Positions 1-8,741 of a DNA stretch of 22,961 nucleotides are shown here, in pieces. The stretch lies in NCBI GenBank assembly GCA_964551645.1, contig CAZKDV010000030.1, positions 1 to 22,961 of the forward strand. Direction: 5' to 3'. The stretch is from CAZKDV01 sp964551645 (GTDB taxonomy: Bacteria; Bacteroidota; Bacteroidia; Bacteroidales; DTU049). Below the pieces are notes generated by a model. It was given only the letters and a program-made list of their open reading frames with translations. It searched no databases and was not told the origin of the DNA. The position numbers were made by a program, and so were the translations under genes. Numbering within the stretch: the first letter of the stretch is position 1; every line of letters starts with the position of its first letter.

Positions 1-3000
1 TCTTATAATTTTGATGTATTACCTTCATCTGTTTCAGCTGGGATTGACGAAAATGGTAGTTTAAAAGATCCTTCTTCGAGGTGGGCTGGTATTATGAGAA
101 GTCTTGAAACAACTGATTTTGAAGAAACAAATGTTGAGTATATTGAATTCTGGCTTATGGATCCATTCATTTATGAGCCAAATCATCCGGGTGGGTATCT
201 TGTGTTTAATATTGGAGATATTTCAGAAGATGTTCTTCACGATAATCGTAAGAGTTTCGAGAACGGACTTCCGACAACATCAGAAGTTGTAAATATTGAT
301 ACTACACAATGGGGACGAGTGCCAACTATGCAGTCAATTGTCAACGCATTTGATAATAATCCCATTTCTCGCCAATATCAAGATATAGGTTTAGATGGAC
401 TGTCAACTGAAGATGAGAGAGATTTTTTCAAAAATAGCTATCTTGATGTGATTGCTTCTGTTTATGGTACTAATTCTATTGCATATCAACTTTCATATAA
501 CGATCCTTCAAAGGATAATTATAAATATTTTAGAGGTGCCGAACATGATGCTACAAAAGCAAGCATAATGGAAAGGTATAAATATTACAATGGATACGAA
601 GGAAATTCGCCAACATCAGAACAATCAGATGAACAATATCCTACATCGTCAACTACTTTGCCTAATGTTGAAGATATAAACAGAGATAACACTTTGACCA
701 CCAACGAAAGATATTATCAATATTATGTCCACCTTAAACCTGATAAAATGGATATAGGCGAGAATTATATTGCAGATTATTTTGATGCTTCTCCTCGTCT
801 TCGTAATGGAGTAACTGAAACTGTGCGTTGGTATCAGTTTAAAATCCCAGTGAAATCGCCCGATCAAGTGGTAGGCAATATTCAAGATTTTAAGTCTATT
901 CGCTTTATGCGTATGTTTTTGATGGATTTTCCGCAAGAAATAACTTTGCGTTTTGCTACTTTGGACTTAGTGAGAAGTCAGTGGCGAAGATACGAACATA
1001 GTTTGCTTGGCGTTGGTGAGTATATTCCTAACGATGCACATAATGAGACATCTTTTGAAATATCAGCAGTTAATGTTGAAGAAAATGGCAATAGAACTCC
1101 AATTCCGTATGTTTTACCTCCTGGAATAGAAAGAGAGATTAATTATGGTACAACTGCATTGCAGAAAATGAACGAACAATCATTGTCTTTGCGTGTTTGT
1201 AATTTGATTGATGGAGATGCAAGAGGTATATATAAAAATACTGATTTTGACTTCAGGAGGTACAAAAGATTAAAAATGTATGTTCATGCCGAAGCTATTA
1301 ATCCTACTGAATATCCACTTTATGATGGCGATTTAACTTTGTTTGTCAGAATGGGTACAGATTTTACGGACAATTATTATGAATATGAAATACCGTTAAA
1401 TCCGGTGCCTTGGGGTGTGGGGTTTGACAGAGAAGCAATTTGGCCCAGCAATCAAGAATTAGATTTGGAAATCCAAAAATTAGTAGAATTAAAGAAAAAA
1501 CGCAATGAGTTGATGCGTAATTCTGAATCTAACATCAATTTATCTACAAAGTTTACTTTGCCCGATGGGACAAATTATATGTCAGTGATAGGAGTCCCAA
1601 GTTTAAGTGATGTTCAAACAATTATGATAGGTATTAGAAATCCCAAAAAGCGAACTATAACCGATAATGATGACGGATTTTCAAAATGTGCTGAAGTGTG
1701 GGTAAATGAATTAAGACTTACAGATATTGATAATAAAGGTGGTTGGGCAGCTACAGCGCGAATAATGGCTAATCTTGCCGACTTAGGAAATGTAACTCTT
1801 GCAGGTGTTACAAGTACCGCAGGTTTTGGTGGAATAGAGCAAAAAGTAAATGAGAGGCAAATGGAAAATATTACATCTTATGATATTGCCACAAATCTTG
1901 AGTTAGGTAAATTTATTCCCGAAAAAATAGGTTTGAAAGTGCCATTTCATTATGATATTTCTGAAACATTTAGCAACCCACAATACAACCCAATGAGTCC
2001 GGATATTTTATTGAAAGATGAACTAAATTCATACAATACTCGCGAAGAAAAAGACTCTTTGAAGGAAATTGTCCAAGATTATACATTGCGTAAAAGTATA
2101 AATTTTATGAATGTAACCAAAACTAAAACAGGAGATAAGTTGACTAAGAGTAGAATTTACGATATTGAAAACATAGATTTATCTTATGCTTATACTGAGT
2201 TTTTTAATAGAAGTATTGATGTAGAATATAATACTCGCAAAACTTATCGTTTTGTTCTTGGATATAACTTCATGAATAATCCGAAAAATTATCGTCCATT
2301 CTCAAAATCATCATTTTTTAAGAAACATAAATCATTGGCATTAATTAGCGATTTTAATTTTTATCTTTTGCCTCGAACGCTCAGTTTTCGTAGTGATATT
2401 GACAGACAGTATCATGAGCAACTTATGAGGAATAAAACCGAAGCGCTTATTTTGCTCGAACCTACATATATGAAAACTTTCAATTGGAATAGGTTTTACA
2501 ACATTAAACATGATTTAACTCGTTCTTTGAAATTTGATTTTACTGCTAATGTCATTGCTCGCGTAGATGAAATGCCGGGTAGATTACATAAAGACGATTC
2601 TGATTATCAAATAAAACGCGATTCAATTATGACCAACCTTATGAATTTTGGTCGTATAACTCAATATAATCATAACTATTCAGTACATTACTCAGTTCCT
2701 ATAAATAAAATCCCATTATTAAACTGGGTTTCTCTCAATACTCAGTATTCAGGCGATTACAAATGGACTGCTTCAGCTTTATATAAGGATTCTTTGGGTA
2801 ATTATACAGAACATCCATTCGGAAATACTATTGAAAATAATAATACTTTCATGTTGAATGGAAATTTTAATATGAATACTTTATATTCTAAAGTAGGATT
2901 TTTGAAAAGAATTAACCAACCATCTCCACAAGTACAAGCTAAGCAACAACAGCAAAAACAAAAATATCCTGATTTAGATTTGGCTGATATGCCGGCTGAT

Positions 3001-4443
3001 AACGAAGACGAAGAGAAAGAAGAAAAAGAAAAAATTGACTATTTTAAGTTGATTTATGAAGGTACATTTAAATTGTTGATGTCGCTCAAAAATGCTTCGT
3101 TTTCTTATAATGAAAGTAATGGAACAATGATTCCCGGATTTAAACCAACGCCCACATCTTTGGGAATGGATTGGGCTAATAATGCACCAGGACTTGGTTT
3201 CGTTTTCGGAGACCAAACAGACATCAGAGAAAGATTGGTTAGAGATTCACTTTTATCTCGTGATAGCTTGTTGAATTTACCTTATGCATCAAGATATAAT
3301 AATAACTTAAATCTTAGAGCTACACTTGAGCCGATAAAGTCTTTTAGAATTGAATTGACTGCTACACGATCATATTCGTCAAATAGACAAGAATATTATA
3401 GGTTTGATCCCGAAAACAATAGCTTTCGTTCATATTCTCCAACTGAAACAGGGAATTTTAGCATTACTTTATTAACATGGAATACTGCATTTATTAAAGA
3501 TAATGAAGACTTTTCAAATGCTACATTTGACAACTTTAAGGAGTATAGAAAAGAAGCAGCTCAAATAATTGCATCAAGAAATCCGTATTGGGATAAAACA
3601 TATACTTTGGATACTCTAACAAATGAATTATATCCAACAGGTTATAGTTCAACTTCTCAAGATGTTTTGATATCTTCATTTATGGCTGCATATACCGGCA
3701 AAGGTTTGACATCTTTTACAGATAACTTATTCCAAAAAATCCCGATGCCTAATTGGAGAATTAATTATAATGGCTTGTCAAGTGTACCTTTCTTGAAACG
3801 GTTTTTCCAAAGTGTTACTATTATGCACGGATATCGTTCGACATACAATATTGGAACATTTATGACTAATATTAACTTTAAGGATACTATGGGAGATGGC
3901 TTTACTTGGGTAAAAGATGCTACAGGCTCGTATTTTATTTCACAATACGAAATAGGTCAAATTAGCATTAGTGAACAGTTAAGCCCATTGATTAATTTTG
4001 ACTTGAAGTGGAATAATGGTATGACTTCAAGAGCTGAAATTAAAAAAACAAGAAATTTATCTTTAGGACTTGCAAATCACCAATTGACGGAAGTGAAAAG
4101 TGATGAAATGATTTTTGGATTAGGATATATTTTCAAAGATTTAGAATTTAATTTTAAATCAGGAGGTTCGTCAAGGCATTTCAAAAGTGATTTAGTTGTG
4201 AAAGTTGATGTGTCAATTAGAAATAATAAAACAATTTTAAGAAAAATAAATGAGAATTATGATCAAATTAGTGCAGGTCAAAAAGTTGTAACAATAAATT
4301 CATCTGCTGATTATCAATTAAACCAAAGGTTTACACTTCGTTTGTTTTTTGATAGAATTATTAATCGACCTCATATTTCATCACAATATCCTAACAGTAA
4401 CACTAATGCAGGTTTGAGCGTTAGATTTTCATTAGCTCAATAA
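1..4443 (+). CDS. sprA: SprA/Sov-type outer-membrane translocon of the type IX secretion system (3' part)
   Basis: The reading frame is open from base 1, so the gene starts upstream of the window. The ATG at 94 is internal (its codon follows an in-frame Trp-Ala-Gly-Ile), not the true start. The window holds about 1,480 C-terminal residues of a family that is usually about 2,300-2,500 long. Recognisable SprA blocks include the stretch around 1740-1990 (GGWAATARIMANLADLG, then STAGFGGIEQKVNERQ, then FHYDISETFSNPQYNP) and the conserved C-terminal end with its final strand NAGLSVRFSLAQ. SprA family members form a very large outer-membrane beta-barrel that passes type IX substrates and gliding adhesins to the surface. 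Many alternating Tyr/Phe/Asn strands fit a barrel. A Gln/Glu/Asp/Lys-rich insert lies at about 2935-3040 and is probably a loop. The gene is convergent with the tRNA-modifying gene 13 bp downstream. Family identity is secure; the N-terminus cannot be judged. Confidence 0.93.
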   Translation, partial: SYNFDVLPSSVSAGIDENGSLKDPSSRWAGIMRSLETTDFEETNVEYIEFWLMDPFIYEPNHPGGYLVFNIGDISEDVLHDNRKSFENGLPTTSEVVNIDTTQWGRVPTMQSIVNAFDNNPISRQYQDIGLDGLSTEDERDFFKNSYLDVIASVYGTNSIAYQLSYNDPSKDNYKYFRGAEHDATKASIMERYKYYNGYEGNSPTSEQSDEQYPTSSTTLPNVEDINRDNTLTTNERYYQYYVHLKPDKMDIGENYIADYFDASPRLRNGVTETVRWYQFKIPVKSPDQVVGNIQDFKSIRFMRMFLMDFPQEITLRFATLDLVRSQWRRYEHSLLGVGEYIPNDAHNETSFEISAVNVEENGNRTPIPYVLPPGIEREINYGTTALQKMNEQSLSLRVCNLIDGDARGIYKNTDFDFRRYKRLKMYVHAEAINPTEYPLYDGDLTLFVRMGTDFTDNYYEYEIPLNPVPWGVGFDREAIWPSNQELDLEIQKLVELKKKRNELMRNSESNINLSTKFTLPDGTNYMSVIGVPSLSDVQTIMIGIRNPKKRTITDNDDGFSKCAEVWVNELRLTDIDNKGGWAATARIMANLADLGNVTLAGVTSTAGFGGIEQKVNERQMENITSYDIATNLELGKFIPEKIGLKVPFHYDISETFSNPQYNPMSPDILLKDELNSYNTREEKDSLKEIVQDYTLRKSINFMNVTKTKTGDKLTKSRIYDIENIDLSYAYTEFFNRSIDVEYNTRKTYRFVLGYNFMNNPKNYRPFSKSSFFKKHKSLALISDFNFYLLPRTLSFRSDIDRQYHEQLMRNKTEALILLEPTYMKTFNWNRFYNIKHDLTRSLKFDFTANVIARVDEMPGRLHKDDSDYQIKRDSIMTNLMNFGRITQYNHNYSVHYSVPINKIPLLNWVSLNTQYSGDYKWTASALYKDSLGNYTEHPFGNTIENNNTFMLNGNFNMNTLYSKVGFLKRINQPSPQVQAKQQQQKQKYPDLDLADMPADNEDEEKEEKEKIDYFKLIYEGTFKLLMSLKNASFSYNESNGTMIPGFKPTPTSLGMDWANNAPGLGFVFGDQTDIRERLVRDSLLSRDSLLNLPYASRYNNNLNLRATLEPIKSFRIELTATRSYSSNRQEYYRFDPENNSFRSYSPTETGNFSITLLTWNTAFIKDNEDFSNATFDNFKEYRKEAAQIIASRNPYWDKTYTLDTLTNELYPTGYSSTSQDVLISSFMAAYTGKGLTSFTDNLFQKIPMPNWRINYNGLSSVPFLKRFFQSVTIMHGYRSTYNIGTFMTNINFKDTMGDGFTWVKDATGSYFISQYEIGQISISEQLSPLINFDLKWNNGMTSRAEIKKTRNLSLGLANHQLTEVKSDEMIFGLGYIFKDLEFNFKSGGSSRHFKSDLVVKVDVSIRNNKTILRKINENYDQISAGQKVVTINSSADYQLNQRFTLRLFFDRIINRPHISSQYPNSNTNAGLSVRFSLAQ

Positions 4444-4456
4444 TTTAAACTAAACT

Positions 4457-5428
4457 TTAAGTGAAGTATTCTTCAATTTCGTCAAGTATTTCGATAATCT
4501 CTATTTGCGATTTTGCTAACATTAATCTTTGTTTGTATAGTTTAAAATTAGCTAAGCCTTTGAAATAATTTGAGTAATGTTTGCGAATTTCGTTGACAGT
4601 TTTGTTTTCACCTTTCCACTGAATAGTCATATCAAGATGTTTTTTGCAAGTATTAATTCTTATTTTAATATCAATTTCACTTGGTTCTTTGCCTGAAAAC
4701 AAATCTTTTGTTTGTTTAAATATAAAGGGATTTCCAAAAGTTGCTCTGCCAATCATTAAGCCGTCTAATTGATATTTATTGTGATATTCTAAAGCCTTTT
4801 CGGCTGAATTAATATCTCCATTTCCTATTACTGGAATTTGGATTCCCGAATGATGTTTAACTTCAGCAATTATGCCCCAATCAGCTGTGCCGCTATACAT
4901 TTGTGCTTTTGTTCTGCCATGTATTGTTATTGCTGATATACCCGTTTGTTCTAATTTTAGTGCTATTTCTTTGATGTTTCTATTGTTCATGTCCCATCCT
5001 GTCCGCGTTTTAACACTTATCGGTATTTCAGAAGCATTAACAGCAGTTTTAGCCAGTTTCTCCATTAGTGGAATATCGTTCAATAATGCGGCTCCTGCTC
5101 CTTTGGATACAATTTTCTTAACCGGACAACCAAAATTCAAATCAATAAAATCAGGTTGTAGCCGAGCAATTAGTTGAATCGCCTGTTTTAATGTTTCAGG
5201 ATTATTCCCAAAAAGTTGTATCCCTATTGGTCTTTCTTCGGGCAGAAAACTTAATTTTGGTCCAAAATGATTGTCTTTTCGCAATATGCCATCAGCAGAA
5301 ATAAAATCTGTAACAACTATGTCAGCTCCAAATTCTTTGCAAATACGCCTAAATGGAGAATCGGTAATTTCATCCATAGGGGCAAGTACTAGTGCAGGTA
5401 TTGATATTTTGTGTGAATTTAGAAACAT
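4457..5428 (-). CDS. dusB: tRNA-dihydrouridine synthase (DusB-like)
   Basis: A 323-residue flavoprotein of the Dus family, which reduces specific uridines in tRNA to dihydrouridine using FMN and NADPH. The TIM-barrel motifs are all present: APM at residues 16-18, DLNFGCPV with the catalytic Cys101, KGAGAALL shortly after, KTRTGW near 141, IHGRT near 169, and the phosphate-binding GNGDI near 202. The C-terminal helical RNA-binding domain follows from about residue 240. Length and motif order match DusB; the paralogue choice (DusB rather than DusA or DusC) is inferred from the motifs and is less certain than the family. The gene is convergent with sprA and divergent from the CPBP protease gene, with 50 bp between the two start codons. 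A TAnnTTTG box on its strand lies 33-40 bp upstream of the ATG. Confidence 0.9.
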   Translation of the reverse strand: MFLNSHKISIPALVLAPMDEITDSPFRRICKEFGADIVVTDFISADGILRKDNHFGPKLSFLPEERPIGIQLFGNNPETLKQAIQLIARLQPDFIDLNFGCPVKKIVSKGAGAALLNDIPLMEKLAKTAVNASEIPISVKTRTGWDMNNRNIKEIALKLEQTGISAITIHGRTKAQMYSGTADWGIIAEVKHHSGIQIPVIGNGDINSAEKALEYHNKYQLDGLMIGRATFGNPFIFKQTKDLFSGKEPSEIDIKIRINTCKKHLDMTIQWKGENKTVNEIRKHYSNYFKGLANFKLYKQRLMLAKSQIEIIEILDEIEEYFT

Positions 5429-5460
5429 ATTGTTAAAATAAATACTAATTTAGCATTTTA

Positions 5461-5468
5461 CAAAAGTA
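5461..5468 (-). promoter_or_regulatory. candidate -7 box of the dus gene
   Basis: On the minus strand this reads TACTTTTG, an exact match to the Bacteroidota -7 consensus TAnnTTTG. It lies 33 bp upstream of the dus start codon at 5428. I see no TTG at the expected -33 spacing, so support is the single box plus its position in a short divergent intergenic region. Confidence 0.35.
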
Positions 5469-5478
5469 CTTAGAATTT

Positions 5479-6429
5479 ATGAAAAGTCTAAAATCTCGTT
5501 ATCTGGATATGCCACCATTTGCAAAATTAATTTTGCTGGGGCTGATTGTTACACTATGTTTGCTTGTAGTTTCATTTTTGTCAACTATTATTGCTTTTGC
5601 CTTTTTTGGAGTCGATACTTTATCCTATTTGTTAGGAGACACTTTAGGTAATGATCTTGCTTATATACAATTTCAAAAGTATATGCAAATCATGAGTCAT
5701 TTTGGATTGTTTATTATACCTGCAATTATTTTTGCTCAAGTATTTGAAACTGGAATACGCAAGTTTTATTTTCCCAACAAGCATACTTCGTTTCCATTAT
5801 TAATAATGGGAGCTTTGACGGTAATATTAGCATTGCCATTTGTAGAGTTTTTAGGCGTGTTAAATTCAAAAATGATACTGCCACAAATGTTTCAAGGTAT
5901 TGAAAGTTGGATGAAAACAATGGAAGCACAAGCTGAACAAATGACAACTTTGTTTCTGTCGGTTGATACTATCGGTGGCTTAGCTATAAATCTTTTAATG
6001 ATAGCCATAATTCCGGCAATAGGAGAGGAGTTGATTTTTAGAGGAATTGTGATGAAAAAGTTTGAACAATGGTTTAAAAATACACATATTGCTATTTTTG
6101 TATCTGCTTTTTTATTTAGTGCATTTCATTTACAGTTTTTTAGCTTTCTTCCTCGCTTTTTTCTCGGACTGATGCTTGGGTATATGTTTGTGTGGACAGG
6201 AAATTTAATTGTGCCAATGGTAGTTCATTTTGCCAATAATGGCTTTGCAGTTGTTACATATTATCTTCATACCAAAGGAGTTATTAAAGTTGATGTTGAT
6301 AGTTTCGGCAATTTTTCCGACCAACCATTGATACTATCCATATTAAGTATAATTGCATTTATTGCTTTATTTTATTTTTGGAAAATCACTCAAATCTATA
6401 AAAGAAAACAATTTGTTGCCACAGAATAA
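5479..6429 (+). CDS. CPBP family intramembrane metalloprotease (Abi/CAAX-protease-like)
   Basis: A 316-residue polytopic membrane protein of the CPBP (type II CAAX protease/Abi) family. The three signature motifs are intact: EEx3R at E183-E184-R188 (GEELIFRG), Fx3H at F213-H217, and Hx3N at H250-N254. Together these form the glutamate-plus-two-histidine metal site inside the membrane. Hydrophobic segments are visible at about 15-42, 72-88, 105-127, 165-182, 205-218, 222-247 and 285-302. Family members cleave prenylated or short peptide substrates; some act in bacteriocin self-immunity, others in stress signalling. The substrate here is unknown. The start at 5479 leaves a 50-bp divergent spacer with the dus gene and places a hydrophobic helix directly after the basic N-terminus. 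It is not obviously linked to its neighbours by function. Its 3' end faces the accessory island. Confidence 0.88.
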   Translation: MKSLKSRYLDMPPFAKLILLGLIVTLCLLVVSFLSTIIAFAFFGVDTLSYLLGDTLGNDLAYIQFQKYMQIMSHFGLFIIPAIIFAQVFETGIRKFYFPNKHTSFPLLIMGALTVILALPFVEFLGVLNSKMILPQMFQGIESWMKTMEAQAEQMTTLFLSVDTIGGLAINLLMIAIIPAIGEELIFRGIVMKKFEQWFKNTHIAIFVSAFLFSAFHLQFFSFLPRFFLGLMLGYMFVWTGNLIVPMVVHFANNGFAVVTYYLHTKGVIKVDVDSFGNFSDQPLILSILSIIAFIALFYFWKITQIYKRKQFVATE

Positions 6430-6463
6430 AAAGCAGTATATATAATTAGAATTAACCCACCCC

Positions 6464-6545
6464 TTGAGCAATTTGAAAAATAAACCCAAATTTGCTCAAT
6501 TTCCCGAAGAAATTCGGATATTCATCAAATTTGAGTAATTTGAGC
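6464..6545. repeat. cluster of TTGAGCAATTTGA-type repeats and hairpins
   Basis: TTGAGCAATTTGA at 6464-6476 recurs as TTGAGTAATTTGA at 6531-6543 (one mismatch in 13). An inverted copy lies between them: CAAATTTGCTCAA at 6487-6499. The first and inverted copies can pair as TTGAGCAA-TTTG with CAAA-T-TTGCTCAA, a stem with one bulged T and a loop of 11 nt. A second small hairpin, CCGAA-GAAA-TTCGG, follows at 6504-6517. The cluster starts 35 bp after the CPBP stop codon, so it could end that transcript, although no U-run follows either hairpin. It may also mark the island boundary. The repeats are directly visible; the role is open. Confidence 0.5.
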
Positions 6546-6665
6546 TTATTGCTATGAACTATAAGGGTTTTGGTGGCTTGGCGTAGGGAGGCATTTTTGG
6601 TGCAAATCTTCAATCGAAACCGTTTCCTGATGATTTTGTCAAATAGCTTGTTATGAGCTAGTTTT
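6542..6665. other. non-coding spacer at the island's left edge, with terminal inverted repeats
   Basis: This stretch lies just after the Bro-N gene's stop and is non-coding. Its outer parts are imperfect inverted repeats: AGCTTATTGCTATGAAC near 6544-6560, and on the opposite strand near 6637-6659 AGCTCATAAC followed by AAGCTATTTGAC. Paired, they give AGCT, AT and GCTAT stems separated by unpaired bases, enclosing about 75 nt. It might be a transcript end or a recombination-site-like fold such as an attC site. The evidence for any one role is weak. Confidence 0.25.
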
Positions 6666-7508
6666 CTATTTCTTTGCGTTTAGTTTTTTCTTCTCTTTTG
6701 GTGGTGGTAAAAAGTTCTCTGATGTTACAACTTTTTGTCTTGTCTTTTGCTCTAACGCAAGTCTTGCATCTTTGGCAATTTTCCCGCCTTTTTTCCCTGC
6801 TATTGCATTTTGTTGAACACCTTTTGCTTTTTCGGCTTCGGCTATTTGTCGAGTTGAAAGCTCGGCTAATGCTGTAAAAATAAGTTCAGCTTCGCTCATG
6901 TGGTCACGCAAATTTTGTGTTTTCAGACCTTTTAAATCTTTGTGTTTTTTTACTGTTAGACCTGTCCACTCTTGATGAATGATGTTTGTAAGAATAGCAA
7001 ATTCGTCTGATTTTTCAACTCCGCTTTCTTTCCAATAGTCGGTAAGTTTGTTTCGGGTTTCTTGTCCCGACATGCGTTGTTGTATCCACTTTTCGCTTCT
7101 ACCTAATTTTTGCCAATTCTCTCTTGCTCTGTCCAAACTTTGTTCTGGATCGGCAATTTCCTGCATACGCTCATAACCCACTTTTGCTAACCATTGCTTA
7201 AAAGGTTCGGCTTTTGGTGAAGGTACAGATTGTATAAGCCTCAATAAACCTTGTGTGTCCAAACAATCAGTAGCATACTTTTTACCGTCTGTGGCTTCAA
7301 ATTTCAGTTGTACGATTTCTTCGTACAACTGACTTCCCTCTTTGGTGAGTTTCTTCTTTAAGTCAGACCAATAACGCTTTGGTACACTACTTCCGGTGAG
7401 TATTTCAATAACATCAATTACGGAGAAATACCATTTTTCCTGTTGCTCGTCCCAATGAGTCCGAACTTGTTTTTGCTCAAATATTTTGATAGCGTTTTCT
7501 TTGCTCAT
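6666..7508 (-). CDS. Bro-N domain protein (DinD/phage-antirepressor-like)
   Basis: A 280-residue soluble protein. Residues about 1-115 resemble the Bro-N domain of baculovirus BRO and phage antirepressor proteins: WYFSVIDVIEILTGS at 26-40, then a helical stretch ending in LLRLIQSVPSPKAEPFKQWL at 88-107. The middle and end (ADPEQSLDRARENWQKLGRS from 119, the AELSTRQIAEAEKAKG region from 215, and KKGGKIAKDAR near 239 followed by FLPPP) look like a family that is widespread in Bacteroidota accessory DNA and is annotated as BRO family or DinD-like. Bro-N proteins bind DNA; the cellular role of this type is not established. The extreme C-terminus is lysine-rich. The gene follows the restriction module on the same strand after 195 bp and has its own candidate promoter. 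It is convergent with the CPBP gene. There are no other phage genes nearby, so a prophage is not implied. Confidence 0.75.
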   Translation of the reverse strand: MSKENAIKIFEQKQVRTHWDEQQEKWYFSVIDVIEILTGSSVPKRYWSDLKKKLTKEGSQLYEEIVQLKFEATDGKKYATDCLDTQGLLRLIQSVPSPKAEPFKQWLAKVGYERMQEIADPEQSLDRARENWQKLGRSEKWIQQRMSGQETRNKLTDYWKESGVEKSDEFAILTNIIHQEWTGLTVKKHKDLKGLKTQNLRDHMSEAELIFTALAELSTRQIAEAEKAKGVQQNAIAGKKGGKIAKDARLALEQKTRQKVVTSENFLPPPKEKKKLNAKK

Positions 7509-7703
7509 TTCTATAAATTCTATTAATGCAAAAATAACGAAAAACTTAAATATTACACTCGGAAAAGTTGCATTTACTAATTGAACTTAGCTTTTAATGC
7601 TATCACAATACCAAGATTTTATGCTTTCAACTTAGCCGCTACTCTGCCATTTTGCAAAACTCCCTCTTGTTAGTGGTTCGGTTTTGTTTTCAGTCTTTTT
7701 TTA
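7509..7703. other. 195-bp spacer between the Bro-N and partner genes
   Basis: No open frame of note. On the minus strand, shortly after the partner gene's stop, there is a CACTAACAAGAGGGAG motif followed by the self-complementary TTTTGCAAAA (7650-7659). An AACTTAGC word is repeated at 7584-7591 and 7629-7636. A 5-bp inverted pair (TTAGT at 7670-7674, ACTAA at 7576-7580) encloses about 90 bp. These could belong to a transcript end or to a mobile-cassette boundary; neither is shown. Confidence 0.25.
7529..7536 (-). promoter_or_regulatory. candidate -7 box of the Bro-N gene
   Basis: The minus strand reads TATTTTTG, an exact TAnnTTTG match, ending 20 bp upstream of the start codon at 7508. A short leader would result. 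No clear -33 TTG was found. This suggests that the Bro-N gene can be transcribed separately from the restriction genes. Confidence 0.4.
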
Positions 7704-8741
7704 TTATTTATAATTTAAAGTTTTCGCTTTGTCTAATAAGTAAATCGCATACGCTTTGGGTTTTAGTTTTTCGCTAGAAAAATATGTTGGTATTTGATAT
7801 TGGGTGCTTGTTTTTCTTGTCAAGGCAAAAACTTTATGACCAATTTTTGTAAAATAGTAATTTGGTGCTTTAAAATATACTTTTACTTTATCAACTGTGA
7901 AAGCCCAATTTTCATAATCCTTTGAATAAAGCGTCTTTGATTTTGAAGATAAACTTATGGCAAGAAATGAAATCGAAAACAGATTTATTGCTTTGTAACT
8001 GTCAGAAGGTAGTTTTTCATTTTCAGTATATTGTAGTTTCCCAAGGTCTTTTTCATTCAGAAAAATGAAACTTGAAAAATCGCCATAAAATTGTTTTCCA
8101 AAATCGCCTAAACCGTGAGTGAAGAACCTCGAAATAGCACTAACACCTTTTTCAATGCAAATAATAGCACCTTGTATGAAAAGTCTTTCTTCTTGTTTAT
8201 AGGTTAATTGAGTTAAATCTGTTCCGTTGCCAAACGAATAAATGAAATTCTTGAAACTCGAAAATGGATTAAAGTTTTCATTTGAATTTTTAAGAATGAT
8301 TGTGTCAATGTAATAGTATCGTTGTTGAATTGAAAACCCTGTAATGATTTTTAGAAATTCACGAAAAGAATTATCGTTTCCAATGAAATCCAAATCTTTC
8401 TTTACCATTGGAACATGTTGCATAAAAACAACTGACTTTGCATATTCAATCAACTCGTCTAACATTTTTTCAATTCCGTGTCCATTGTTGTAGTTCTTAA
8501 ACTTTTCTCTTGCTTTTGATAATTCAGGATAGTTTCCTGTTAAATACTTATCTTTCAAAAGCAAAAGAATTTTCAAAACTCGTTCAAATCCCGAAGAAAG
8601 TAGTTGTAATGAAACGTGATTATTTGAAATAGAAGAAGTTTGTTCGTTTAGGTTTTTTAAACCTACTGCAATAAATTGAAATGATGCTTCAACTTCCTCT
8701 GTAATGGCTACAACTTTTTCAATTTCGTGTGCTTTATTCAT
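7704..8741 (-). CDS. unrecognised protein coupled to the type IIL restriction enzyme (partner copy A)
   Basis: A 345-residue protein I cannot assign to a named family. A longer frame opens at 8804, but the ATG at 8741 is preferred. It overlaps the stop of the upstream methyltransferase-type frame as ATGAATAA, an 8-bp overlap typical of translational coupling, and the same start and overlap occur in the second copy at 8910. The protein is soluble and mostly helical at its N-terminus. Residues 47-100 (SSGFERVLKILLLL, a G-N-YPEL turn, then NGHGIEKMLDEL) resemble the helical pattern of HEPN-type domains, including the GH-x-I/L-x2-L signature. No canonical HEPN RNase motif (R-x4-6-H) is evident. 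The C-terminal half is beta-rich and aromatic. The context implies a function tied to the restriction enzyme, for example control or accessory defence. That is inference. Confidence 0.7.
   Translation of the reverse strand: MNKAHEIEKVVAITEEVEASFQFIAVGLKNLNEQTSSISNNHVSLQLLSSGFERVLKILLLLKDKYLTGNYPELSKAREKFKNYNNGHGIEKMLDELIEYAKSVVFMQHVPMVKKDLDFIGNDNSFREFLKIITGFSIQQRYYYIDTIILKNSNENFNPFSSFKNFIYSFGNGTDLTQLTYKQEERLFIQGAIICIEKGVSAISRFFTHGLGDFGKQFYGDFSSFIFLNEKDLGKLQYTENEKLPSDSYKAINLFSISFLAISLSSKSKTLYSKDYENWAFTVDKVKVYFKAPNYYFTKIGHKVFALTRKTSTQYQIPTYFSSEKLKPKAYAIYLLDKAKTLNYK

Noticed and set aside
4441..4460. Bidirectional terminator between sprA and the dus gene
   Set aside because: The 13-bp spacer has only a weak AAACTTTAAG-type match, with no stable stem or U-run.
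6666..7508. Prophage remnant, because of the Bro-N antirepressor-like gene
   Set aside because: No integrase, terminase, structural or lysis gene is present. This Bro-N type is common in chromosomal accessory regions.
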